Assembly: GCF_002929805.1 (NCBI RefSeq)
Contig: NZ_PJJM01000104.1
Span: forward strand, 170,330 to 234,329
Source: Cryobacterium sp. Y50
Lineage (GTDB): Bacteria > Actinomycetota > Actinomycetes > Actinomycetales > Microbacteriaceae
Direction of reading: 5' to 3'
DNA length: 64,000 bases
Below, piece after piece: positions 21,301 to 33,100 of this stretch. The position numbers were made by a program, and so were the translations under genes. The notes under the pieces are model-generated. The model worked only from the letters and a program-made list of their open reading frames with translations. It had not been told where the DNA came from and did no database searches. Each line of letters starts with the position of its first letter. Position 1 is the first letter of the stretch.

Positions 21301-24300
21301 ATGCCGCAGAAACCTCTCTATTCCCGCTTCAGTAGCATGCCCGAAGCGGCCGGTTTGTACGACCCAGCCGCCGAACGTGATGCGTGCGGCCTTGCCATGG
21401 TGGCGACCTTGCGGGGCACCGCCGGGCATGACATTATTACCCAAGCCCTCGACGCGCTACGCAATCTTGAACACCGCGGAGCGGTCGGTTCCGACGCCGG
21501 AACCGGTGACGGTGCCGGCATCATTACCCAGATACCCGACGCATTCCTGCGCGCCGTGACGGATTTCGCGCTTCCGCCCGTTGGGCAGTACGCCGTCGGT
21601 AACGTCTTTCTGCCGACCGACCCGACCGCGCGCACGGCCATCAAGCGGGCCATCAGTCTGATCGCCGACGAGGAAAGCCTGACCATCCTCGGCTGGCGTG
21701 AGGTTCCGGTGCACCCGGAAGATCTCGGCAACCAGGCGCGTGCGAACATGCCGGCTATCCAACAGCTGTTCGTGCAGAGCGTGCGAACGACCGAATCCGG
21801 CGACCTGCTCGCCGACATCGCACTCGACCGGCAGACCTTTCGGCTGCGCAAGCGCGCGGAGCGTGAGCTTGAGATCTATTTCGTCTCGCTGTCCTGCCGC
21901 ACCCTTGTCTACAAGGGCATGGTCACCACCCTGCAGCTCGAACCGTTCTACCCCGACCTGTCGGACGACCGATTCGTGTCGACTCTCGCCCTCGTGCACT
22001 CGCGTTACTCCACCAACACTTTTCCGTCCTGGCCGCTCGCCCAGCCGTTCCGCATGATCGCCCACAACGGCGAGATCAACACGGTGCAGGGAAACCGCAA
22101 CTGGATGCGAGCCCGCCAGTCCCAGCTCGAGTCCGAGCTGCTCGGTGACCTCGCCCCCCTGCTGCCGATCGTCACGCCCGGCACGAGCGACTCGGCCTCC
22201 TTCGATGAGGTCGTTGAACTGCTCAGCCTGTCGGGTCGATCCCTGCCGCACGCCATCATGATGATGGTGCCCGAGGCTTGGGAGAACCAGACCGATCTCG
22301 ATGACGAACGTCGTGACTTCTACGAATACCACTCCATGCTCATGGAACCGTGGGACGGACCGGCTGCGATCGTCTTCACCGACGGTTCTCTCGTCGGTGC
22401 CACCCTTGACCGCAACGGCCTGCGTCCCGGTCGCTACCTCATCACCGACGACGGCCTCGTCGTGCTTGCAAGTGAGATCGGCGTGCTCGGAATCGATCCG
22501 GCACGGGTTGTGCGCAAGGGCCGCCTGCGCCCCGGCCAGATGTTCCTGGTCGATACCGTGGCCGGCCGCATCATTGACGACCGGGAGATCAAAGCCGAAC
22601 TGTCGGCCAGCGAACCCTGGGGCGACTGGCTGCAGAAGGGGCGCATCAACCTCAAGGACCTTCCGGAGCGGGAACATATCGTGCACCCGCCGGCATCCGT
22701 TGTGCGTCGTCAGCGCACCTTTGGCTATACCGAAGAAGAGGTGCGCATTCTGCTCACCCCAATGGCACGCACCGGAGCAGAACCACTCGGCGCCATGGGC
22801 AGCGACACCCCCATCGCGGTGCTGAGCGACCGCTCACGTCTCATATTCGACTACTTCACCCAACAATTCGCGCAGGTCACCAACCCGCCGCTCGACTCGA
22901 TTCGCGAAGAAGTCGTCACGAGCCTTAAGCTCGGTCTAGGCCCGGAACGCAACCTGCTCTCGGCGGGTCCTGAGCATGCTCGCCAGGTCATTTTGGATTT
23001 CCCGGTCATCGACAACGACGAACTGGCAAAGATCCAGCACATCGACCCCGCCGTCGGAAGCCGCACCACCACAACCGTCCGCGGCCTGTACCGCTTCGAA
23101 GAGGGCCCCGACGCCCTGGCCAATCGACTCGCCGCGATCTGCGTCGAGGTTGACGAAGCGATCGAAGCCGGCGCGCTGTTCATCGTGCTGAGCGACCGCG
23201 ATTCCAACAAGGACCTCGCCCCGATCCCGTCGCTGCTCATGATCGCCGCAGTGCACCACCACTTGATCCGCACCGAAAATCGCATGAAGGTCGGCATCGT
23301 GGTCGAGGCCGGCGATGTGCGCGAGGTGCACCACGTGGCTCTGCTCATGGGCTACGGCGCCTCTGCCGTCAACCCCTACCTCGCTATGGAAACCTGCGAA
23401 GACCTTGTGCGCAGCGGCATCATCACCAACGTCACGCCCGAAAAGGCTGTGCGGAACGTGATCAAGGCTCTCGGCAAGGGTGTGCTCAAAATCATGTCCA
23501 AGATGGGCATTTCTACCGTGTCGTCCTACGCCGGCGCGCAGACCTTCGAGGCCGTCGGCCTGGCGCAGTCCTTCGTGGACCAATACTTCACCGGCACCAC
23601 GAGCAAGCTCGGCGGCGTCGGCATCGACGTGATCGGCGTCGAAAACCTGGCGCGGCACGCATCGGCTTACCCCATGGATGCCGCGGTGACCGCACACGAG
23701 CGGCTCGCGACCGGCGGGGAATACCAATGGCGCCGGGATGGTGCCCCACACTTGTTCAACCCGGAGACCATCTTTCGGTTGCAGCACGCGACCCGCACCC
23801 GCCGTTACGATATTTTTCGCGAGTACACGAAAATGGTCGACGACCAGGCCGAATCGCTGATGACGCTGCGCGGTATGTTCACGCTCAGCGCCGGCCAGCG
23901 CACCCCCGTGCCGCTCGACGAGGTCGAATCCGTTTCGCAGATCGTGAAGCGATTCTCGACCGGAGCGATGAGCTATGGCTCAATCTCGCAGGAGGCACAT
24001 GAAACCCTCGCCATCGCGATGAACCGGCTCGGCGGCAAGTCGAACACCGGTGAGGGCGGCGAGGACCTCGACCGTTTGCTGGACCCGTCCCGGCGCAGTG
24101 CCGTCAAGCAGGTAGCCTCCGGGCGGTTTGGCGTGACCAGCATGTACCTGACGCACGCCGATGATATTCAAATCAAGCTCGCTCAAGGAGCCAAACCCGG
24201 TGAGGGTGGCCAGCTGCCGCCCACCAAGGTGTACCCGTGGATCGCCCGTACCCGGAACGCAACGGCCGGCGTCGGCCTTATCTCGCCGCCGCCGCACCAC

Positions 24301-25870
24301 GACATCTATTCCATCGAGGACCTCAAGCAGCTCATTTTCGATCTGAAGCGGGCTAACCCGAAGGCGCGCATCCACACCAAACTGGTCAGCCAATCCGGTA
24401 TCGGCGCCGTCGCGGCGGGGGTCGCCAAGGCGCTCTCCGACGTGATTTTGATCAGCGGACACGACGGCGGAACGGGCGCCAGCCCGGTCAACTCGCTCAA
24501 GCACGCCGGCACGCCGTGGGAACTTGGCCTTGCCGAGACGCAGCAAACGCTCATGCTCAACGGCATGCGCGACCGCGTGGTCGTACAGGTTGACGGACAG
24601 CTGAAAACCGGGCGCGACGTTTTGATCGGTGCCCTGCTCGGCGCCGAAGAATTCGGTTTCGCCTCAGCTCCGCTCGTGGTCACCGGATGCATCATGATGC
24701 GCGTCTGCCATCTCGACACTTGCCCGGTCGGGGTCGCCACCCAGAACCCGGAACTGCGGGGGCGCTTCAGCGGTCAGGCCGACCACGTCGTGAACTTCTT
24801 CGAGTTCATCGCCCAGGAGGTGCGCGAGTATCTCGCCGGACTCGGTTTCCGCAGCCTCGACGAGGCCATCGGACACCGTGAAGTCTTGAATGTGAACCGT
24901 GCGCTCACCCATTGGAAAGCGCAGGGGCTTGACCTCTCACCCATTCTGAGCGGACCGGACTTCTCCGAGAGCGAACCACGCAAGTGGGCCAGGGCTCAGG
25001 AACACGAACTCGAGAAGCACTTCGACAACGAACTCATTCGTCGCAGCCGGAGCGTGCTCGAACACGGCGGCACAGTGCAGATCGATCTGCCGGTTCGCAA
25101 TACCGAACGCGCCGTTGGCACCATGCTCGGCTACGAGGTCACCCTGCGGCACGGCGAAAACGGCCTGCCTGCCGGGTCGATCGAGGTCAGGTTGACCGGT
25201 TCGGCCGGCCAGTCCTTCGGGGCCTTCCTGCCGAGTGGAATCACCCTGCGGCTCGAGGGCGAATCCAACGACTACGTCGGCAAGGGCCTGTCGGGCGGAC
25301 AGATCGTTGTACGCCCCCACCGGACCAGTCAGTTCCCGGCCGAAGACAACGTCATCGCCGGCAACGTCATTGGCTACGGCGCCACCCAGGGCAGCATGTT
25401 CATTCGTGGCATCGTCGGCGAACGGTTCCTGGTGCGCAACTCCGGTGCCATCGCAGTCGTCGAGGGTGTGGGTGACCACGCACTCGAGTACATGACCGGC
25501 GGGCTCGCTCTTATTCTCGGCGAGACCGGGCGCAACCTCGGTGCCGGCATGAGTGGCGGAACCGCCTATGTCTACGGCCTCACCGCCGAACGGGTCAACC
25601 GTGATGCGCTGACCTCGGGGGAGCTGCGCCTGCTCGCTCTCGACGGCGTGGACCGCGAGACCGTTCGCGACCTGCTCGAGCAACACCGGAACCAGACCGA
25701 CTCGGCACTCGCTCAGCGCATGCTGGAGAACCTGGAAGAAACCATGAACGCTTTTGTCAAGGTGCTGCCGCGCGACTACGCGGCCGTGCTGGAGACCAGG
25801 CAGACTGCCGTCGATGAGGGACTCGATCCCGACGGTCTCGTCGTCTGGAATCGAATTCTGGAGGTAACCA

Positions 25871-25878
<8 letters not shown>
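21301..25878 (+). CDS. gltB: Glutamate synthase large subunit
   Basis: 1525 residues from ATG 21301 (GAGGA nine bases upstream; a longer in-frame GTG at 21175 would disrupt the propeptide). After a 28-residue propeptide, Cys29 in DACGLAMVATLRG is the class-II amidotransferase nucleophile. Then the central domain, the FMN domain and the 3Fe-4S cysteines in CHLDTCPVGVATQNP, and the C-terminal beta-helix (GAMSGG-type repeats). It makes glutamate from glutamine and 2-oxoglutarate with GltD. The 165-base upstream gap holds a TAGAAT at the lgt stop and a CGGTTG/CAACCG hairpin (21144-21160). Confidence 0.97.
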
Positions 25879-27328
<1,450 letters not shown>

Positions 27329-27394
27329 CCCCTAATTCTTCCGCACTACGCTGTTATTGCGCCCACCGGGCGCGGAAATCGGAGATTCACCAGT

Positions 27395-28840
27395 ATGAGA
27401 CGCGCAAAAATCGTTGCCACCCTTGGGCCGGCAGCGGCCAGCTACGAGCAGATCAGGGCGCTCATTGATGCGGGGGTTGACGTCTGTCGCATGAACCTGA
27501 GCCACGGCAACTATCAGGTGCACGAAAGTGTCTACGCCAACGTGCGCAAGGCCGCCAACGATTCCGGTCGTGCCGTCGCCGTCATGGTCGACCTGCAAGG
27601 CCCGAAGATTCGTCTCGGCAAGTTCGAGGGTGGCCCGTACGACCTCGCCGTTGGCGACATCTTCAAGATCACCACCGACGATGTGCTCGGCACCAAGGAG
27701 CTTTCCGGTACGACCTTCAAAGGTCTGCCGCACGACGTGCACCCCGGCGATTTTCTGCTCATCGACGATGGCAAGGTCAAGGTGCAGGTCGTTGAAACGG
27801 ATGGCGTCGTCGTCACGACCAAGGTCATCGTCGCCGGCCCCGTCTCCAACAACAAGGGCATCAACCTGCCCGGCGTGGCCGTCAACGTGCCGGCCCTGTC
27901 GGAGAAGGACGAAGCCGACCTGCGCTGGGGCCTGCGTCTCGGAGCCGACCTCATCGCGCTGTCCTTCGTGCGCAGCGCCGATGACATCACCCGCGTGCAC
28001 GAGATCATGGCCGAAGAAGGGCGACGCGTTCCGGTGATCGCGAAGATCGAGAAGCCGCAGGCCGTCGACAACCTCGAAGAGATCGTCGATGCCTTTGACG
28101 CGATCATGGTTGCCCGTGGCGACCTCGGTGTTGAACTTCCGCTCGAAGCCGTGCCGATCGTGCAGAAGCAGGCCGTTGAGATCGCCCGCCGCATGGCCAA
28201 ACCGGTCATCGTGGCCACGCAGATGCTCGAATCCATGATTCTGAGCCCGGTACCCACCCGCGCCGAGACCAGCGACGTCGCCAACGCCGTGCTCGACGGT
28301 GCCGATGCCGTCATGCTCAGCGGTGAGACCAGCGTCGGGGAATACCCCGTCGTCACGGTGCAGACCATGGCCCGCATCGTGGAATCCACCGAAGTACATG
28401 GGCTCGAGCGCATCGGCAAGCTGACCAATAAGCCGCGCACCCAGGGCGGTGCCATCACCCTGGCCGCCATCGAGGTCGCCGAATTCGTCGACGCGAAGTT
28501 CCTCTGTATCTTCACCGAGTCCGGGGACTCTGCTCGGCGCATGTCGCGGCTGCGGTCCAAAATTCCGATGCTGGCGTTCACTCCGGAGGCTGGCATTCGT
28601 CGTCGTCTGGCCCTCACCTGGGGTATCCAGACCTATCTGGTGGAGCCGGTGACCCACACCGACGCGATGTTCGGTCAGGTCGATGACATTCTCATCGGGC
28701 AGGGCCTCGCTGAAGTCGGTGACAAGGTCGTCGTCATCTCCGGTTCTCCTCCCGGAATCGTCGGCTCGACGAACGACATTCGCGTGCACCGCGTGGGCGA
28801 CGCCCACAACGAGGTCGCACCGGCGTACGTCAAGAAGTAG
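27395..28840 (+). CDS. pyk: Pyruvate kinase
   Basis: 481 residues. RRAKIVATLGPA start, NLSHG, MVDLQGPKIRLG, the Lys/Glu region AKIEKPQAVDN, VARGDLGVELP and ATQMLESM, then the C-terminal regulatory domain. Last glycolytic step, PEP to pyruvate with ATP formation. GGAGATTCACC precedes the ATG; a GCGCCC/GGGCGC hairpin lies in the leader at 27359-27373. A strong terminator follows. Confidence 0.97.
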   Translation: MRRAKIVATLGPAAASYEQIRALIDAGVDVCRMNLSHGNYQVHESVYANVRKAANDSGRAVAVMVDLQGPKIRLGKFEGGPYDLAVGDIFKITTDDVLGTKELSGTTFKGLPHDVHPGDFLLIDDGKVKVQVVETDGVVVTTKVIVAGPVSNNKGINLPGVAVNVPALSEKDEADLRWGLRLGADLIALSFVRSADDITRVHEIMAEEGRRVPVIAKIEKPQAVDNLEEIVDAFDAIMVARGDLGVELPLEAVPIVQKQAVEIARRMAKPVIVATQMLESMILSPVPTRAETSDVANAVLDGADAVMLSGETSVGEYPVVTVQTMARIVESTEVHGLERIGKLTNKPRTQGGAITLAAIEVAEFVDAKFLCIFTESGDSARRMSRLRSKIPMLAFTPEAGIRRRLALTWGIQTYLVEPVTHTDAMFGQVDDILIGQGLAEVGDKVVVISGSPPGIVGSTNDIRVHRVGDAHNEVAPAYVKK

Positions 28841-28850
28841 CACCTGACGT

Positions 28851-28886
28851 AAAAGCCCCGCCCGGATCGTTCCTGGCGGGGCTTTT
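28851..28886. terminator. Terminator after pyk
   Basis: AAAAGCCCCGCC (28851-28862) pairs exactly with GGCGGGGCTTTT (28875-28886). A-rich and T-rich flanks make it effective on both strands; it also ends the minus-strand small ORF. Confidence 0.9.
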
Positions 28887-28897
28887 CCGCGTGCGGT

Positions 28898-29068
28898 TCA
28901 GGAAACGGGTGGACGTTGTTCCCGCGTGTCCAGCCATTCCTGGTGCTGTCTCAGCCCCGAACGGATTGCATTTCGAATAACGAAATAAGCCATCCAAAAC
29001 CCCAGCGCGATGAGCGCTGGATAGATCAGTAACGCGAGATAGCCCCAAAGGGTAATATTGTTCATCAT
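28898..29068 (-). CDS. 56-residue single-pass membrane protein (putative)
   Basis: Minus-strand frame from ATG at 29066-29068 (another ATG directly after). The product begins MMNNITLWGYLALL, has one long hydrophobic helix (about residues 7-33) and a basic/polar tail ending QRPPVS. Composition is clearly protein-like: aromatic-flanked helix, positive-inside tail. The ribosome site is weak, and codon use is less GC-biased than neighbours. It sits alone between the pyk terminator and tRNA-Leu. Function unknown. Confidence 0.5.
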   Translation of the reverse strand: MMNNITLWGYLALLIYPALIALGFWMAYFVIRNAIRSGLRQHQEWLDTREQRPPVS

Positions 29069-29211
29069 CGCGGCAGCCTGACAGATGCCGGCGGATCAGC
29101 ACAATCTGGCGCGCGTCACAAACCCCTGAGGGTGCCGATAAATTGCCGTGATTCGGGCGCCCGGCGGCATAGATTCGTGGCATACCAGTTATCGAAGTGG
29201 CTGTGAACATG

Positions 29212-29240
29212 AAAAAACCCCCGTTTGACCAGGGGTTTTC
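29212..29240 (-). terminator. Terminator downstream of tRNA-Leu
   Basis: On the minus strand AAAACCCC, a 10-base spacer and GGGGTTTT followed by more T form a compact stem with a T-run, 15 bases after the tRNA end. Confidence 0.85.
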
Positions 29241-29254
29241 TCTGTTGAAATAAG

Positions 29255-29337
29255 TACCGGTGGTGGGACTCGAACCCACACGTCCTTGCGAACAAAGCAT
29301 TTTGAGTGCTCCGCGTCTGCCATTCCGCCACACCGGC
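29255..29337 (-). tRNA. tRNA-Leu (anticodon CAA)
   Basis: 83 bases on the minus strand. Acceptor GCCGGTG pairs with CACCGGT (G-U at the end) plus discriminator A. Anticodon stem GAGCA/TGCTT encloses CTCAAAA, giving anticodon CAA for TTG. A long variable arm, the class-II mark of tRNA-Leu, is present; the T-arm is GTGGG-TTCGAGT-CCCAC. CCA is not encoded. A TATTCT -10 lies at 29354-29359 on the minus strand. Confidence 0.95.
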
Positions 29338-29362
29338 TTACAACTACTCGATCAGAATACCG

Positions 29363-29368
29363 TAGGCT
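29363..29368 (+). promoter_or_regulatory. -10 box for leaderless pdtaR transcript
   Basis: TAGGCT with seven bases to the GTG start at 29376 and no ribosome site. The minus-strand tRNA-Leu promoter box lies only four bases away, so the two promoters overlap. Confidence 0.5.
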
Positions 29369-29375
29369 TTTGCAC

Positions 29376-29981
29376 GTGACCGACCAAGACAGCACCCCCA
29401 CCCCTCCGCGACGCGTTGTCGTTGCTGAGGATGAATCCCTCATCCGCCTCGACATCGTCGAGATTCTGCGCGACAACGGCTTTGAAGTCGTCGGCGAAGC
29501 CGGTGACGGAGAAACTGCGGTCGCCTTGGCACGGGAGCTTCGCCCCGACCTGGTCATCATGGACGTCAAGATGCCCCAGCTTGACGGCATCAGCGCGGCT
29601 GAACGCCTCTCCAAGGAGCACATCGCCCCGGTTGTTCTGCTGACCGCGTTCAGCCAGAAGGAACTGGTCGAGCGCGCCACCGAAGCCGGCGCCCTCGCTT
29701 ACGTCGTCAAGCCTTTCACCCCCAACGACCTGCTGCCGGCCATCGAGATTGCCCTCTCGCGCTACAGCCAGATCATCACCCTTGAGGCCGAGGTCGCCGA
29801 CCTGGTCGAACGGTTCGAGACGCGTAAGCTCGTCGACCGGGCCAAGGGCCTGCTCAACGAGAAGATGGGCCTGACCGAGCCAGAAGCCTTCCGCTGGATT
29901 CAGAAAGCCTCGATGGATCGTCGCCTCACCATGCACGACGTGTCGCAGGCCATCATCGAGCAGCTCAGCGCGAAGAAATAA
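29376..29981 (+). CDS. pdtaR: ANTAR-domain response regulator (PdtaR/AmiR-NasR type)
   Basis: 201 residues from GTG 29376; upstream frame runs through the tRNA and is rejected. N-terminal receiver with VVVAEDESLIRLDI, phospho-acceptor in VIMDVKMPQLDG and KPF; a short coiled linker; C-terminal ANTAR domain with LVDRAKGLLNEKMG. ANTAR proteins bind tandem hexaloop hairpins in nascent RNA to prevent termination. The partner kinase PdtaS is not in the window. Position before polA matches other Actinobacteria. Confidence 0.93.
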   Translation: MTDQDSTPTPPRRVVVAEDESLIRLDIVEILRDNGFEVVGEAGDGETAVALARELRPDLVIMDVKMPQLDGISAAERLSKEHIAPVVLLTAFSQKELVERATEAGALAYVVKPFTPNDLLPAIEIALSRYSQIITLEAEVADLVERFETRKLVDRAKGLLNEKMGLTEPEAFRWIQKASMDRRLTMHDVSQAIIEQLSAKK

Positions 29982-29998
29982 CAGGACTCATCAAATGG

Positions 29999-30027
29999 AA
30001 CGGCCCGGCAGATTCTGCCGGGCCGTT
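29999..30027 (+). terminator. Terminator after pdtaR
   Basis: AACGGCCCGGCA (29999-30010) and TGCCGGGCCGTT (30016-30027) form a 12-bp stem with a GATTC loop, followed by a short T-containing stretch. Confidence 0.88.
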
Positions 30028-30116
30028 CTGCGTTGCGGCCAGGGGACCGCCGGCGGCCTTTCGGATCGTATGTCGGTGGTGTCCGATACGCTCGAAAAAA
30101 GAGCAAGGGCGGACGC

Positions 30117-33100
30117 ATGTTTTTACTGGACGGAAGCGTGGTGACAAGCGCGAGTGACCTGAGCGCGGCTTCCGTGTGCGAGTTTGCCTTCTTGCGCCGC
30201 ATCGACGCGAAGCTCGGTCGCATCGACAGCGTGTCCGACCCGGTCGACGCCATGCTCGAACGCACGTCCCGGCTCGGCGACGAGCACGAACACCGGGTAC
30301 TCGAACGCTACCGGCAGAGTCATTCCGTCGTCGAGATCTCCCGGCCGGAGAGGATGTCCCGCGCCGTCCTCGTGGCAGCAGCCGACGACACGCGGCTGGC
30401 CTTCACCGCGGGCGCCGAAGTTATTTTTCAGGCGACGTTGTTTGACTCCGACTTTGGCGGCTCTGACTTCGGCTCGCCCACCGCAGACATCGCCTTCCTC
30501 GGGTTCGCCGACTTTATCGTGCGCCAGAGCGACGAAGCCTGGCTGCTGCAGGACACCAAACTCGCCCGGCACGCCCGAGTCACCGCGTTGCTCCAACTCG
30601 CCGCCTACGCGGAGCAACTGGAGCGCATCGGAGTTGCCACGGCTTGCTCGGTCGAGTTGCTACTCGGCGACGGCTCGGTGAGCGTGCACCGGCTCGCCGA
30701 CATTCGGCCGGTCTATCGCAAACGCCGGCAGCGCCTGATCCAGATCATCACCGAGCGCCTCACCGACACCGAATCCGTCGCCTGGGGAGACCCGCGGTAC
30801 ACCGTCTGCGGGCGTTGCGCCAGCTGTGAGACCGAGGTGCAGGAGCATCGCGATCCGCTGCTGGTTGCTGGGCTACGGCTCTCACAGCGTGCCCGGCTGG
30901 CGGCTGGTGATATCCGCACCATTGACGACGTCGCAGCATCGACCGGCAGTATCGACGGAATAGCCGACTCGACGCTCACCACCTTGCGTACGCAGGCGCG
31001 GCTGCAGCTGCAGGCGGTCGTGGGCACGGCCCCGCCGATTGACCTGTACAACGCGGGCGCACTTGCGGTGCTGCCCGAACCGAACCCCGGCGATATCTTC
31101 TTCGATTTCGAAGGCGACCCGCTCTACTCTGAAGGAGACGCGTCCGAGGGAGACGCGTCGGAAGGTCACGTGACCAAGAGCACCAGCACACAGTGGGGCC
31201 TCGACTACCTGTTCGGCCTGGTCGACACCGATGAAACCTTTCGTGCTTTCTGGGCCCACAGCTGGACCGAGGAGAGCGTGGCGCTCACCGACTTTCTGGC
31301 CTACCTTGCCGACCGTCGAGCTCGGTTTCCGGGCATGCACGTCTACCACTACGCCGCCTACGAGCGCACTCACCTGCTCAGCCTGGCCGCACGCCATGGC
31401 GTCGGCGAAGACCAGATCGATCAGCTGTTGCGTGAGAATGTGCTGGTCGACCTGTATCCGCTGGTGCGTAAGACGATGCGTGTAGGGTCACGTTCCTATT
31501 CGATCAAGAAGCTCGAACCGCTCTACATGGGAACCGAATTGCGGGGTGGCGAGGTCACCAACGCAGCCGATTCCATCACCGAATACGCTGCAGTCCGCGA
31601 CCTGCACGAACACGGAGATCGGGCTGAAGCGCAGCGCATGCTTGACTCCATCGCCGACTACAACCGCTATGACTGCGTGTCAACGCTGCGCCTGCGCGAC
31701 TGGTTGCTCGCCCTGGCTCGCCGGGCCGGCATCCGCTCGGCCGGCACGCCGCTCAAAGCGGATGCCGACACGGTGGAGCCGTCGCCGGTGCGCGACGCCC
31801 TGCTCGCCCTAGCGGCCCCGGCCAGCCACACCCCGCGCACCGCCGACCAGACCGCGGCCGCCTTCGCCGCCGCCGCGATCGACTATCACCGCCGCGAGCA
31901 GAAGAGTTTCTGGTGGGGGCACTACTTTCGACTCGAGTATCCGATCGACGAGTGGCAGGACACCCGCGACGTGCTCGTCGTCGAACACGTCAACGTAGAC
32001 CGTGACTGGTTTAGGGAGGGCCAGCAACGCGTCGACCGCCGACACCTGTGGCTGCGCGGGCGAGTTGCCCCGGGCAGCAGCATCAAACCCGGCGACCAGG
32101 CCGGGCCCTATTTGCTTTACAAATACCCGGGGCCATTCCCCAATCCGGACACTTCCGAGGGCGCCCGCACCCACCGCGCAGTGAAAGTGCTCGAGGTCAG
32201 CGACGACGGTGGCATCCTGGTCGAAGAGACGCTCCTCAAAGATGTCGCTCGGTATGATCACCGGCCGAGCGCCCTCGCGCCGGCCGCACCGCCCCGGCCG
32301 ATGCAGCAGAAGCCCGCTATCGATCAGTGGGCCGCTGCCATCGTCGACGCCCAGCCCGGCTGGCCGAGCGACCCGATGGTCGACATTCTGCGCCGCACCC
32401 CGCCGCGTACTCGCACGGGGCAGCTGACGGCCATCGCGACCGACGACACCACGATCGACGCCATCACCGTAACGCTGCTTGACCTCGACCACTCCTACCT
32501 CGCGATCCAGGGGCCGCCCGGCACCGGCAAAACCTATCTCGGCGCTCACGTCATCACCGCCCTCGTACAACATCACGGGTGGAAGATCGGTGTCGTCGCG
32601 CAATCCCATGCGGTCGTCGAGAATCTCCTCGGCGCCGTCGTCTCGGCTGGGCTCGATCTGGCTCTGGTCGGCAAGGTCGTGAAGACCGGTGTTGACCCGG
32701 TCGATGCCGCCTTCACGGTACTACCGAAGGACGGCCAGTTGCTCTTCGCGCTCGACCATGCCGCCACCGGATTCGTGATCGGCGGCACCGCCTGGGACTT
32801 CAGCAATCCCGCCCGTGTGCCGCGCCACAGCCTCGACCTGCTCGTCATTGACGAAGCCGGGCAGTTCTCGCTCGCCTCAACGATCGCGGCAAGCGTCGGC
32901 GCCCAGAACCTGCTGCTGCTGGGCGACCCGCAGCAGCTTCCACAGGTGAGCCAGGGTACCCACCCCGAGCCGATCGACCAGTCGGCGCTTGGCTGGGTCG
33001 CCGCCGGCCACGACGTGCTGCCTGCCGACCGGGGCTATTTTCTCGCCGAGAGTCGCCGCATGCATCCGGCCGTGGCCGCTCCTGTCTCCCGGCTGTCTTA

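Noticed and set aside
29286..29375. N-terminal extension of the ANTAR regulator through the tRNA region
   Set aside because: The added residues are the complement of the tRNA-Leu gene; GTG 29376 fits the family and has a -10 box in place.
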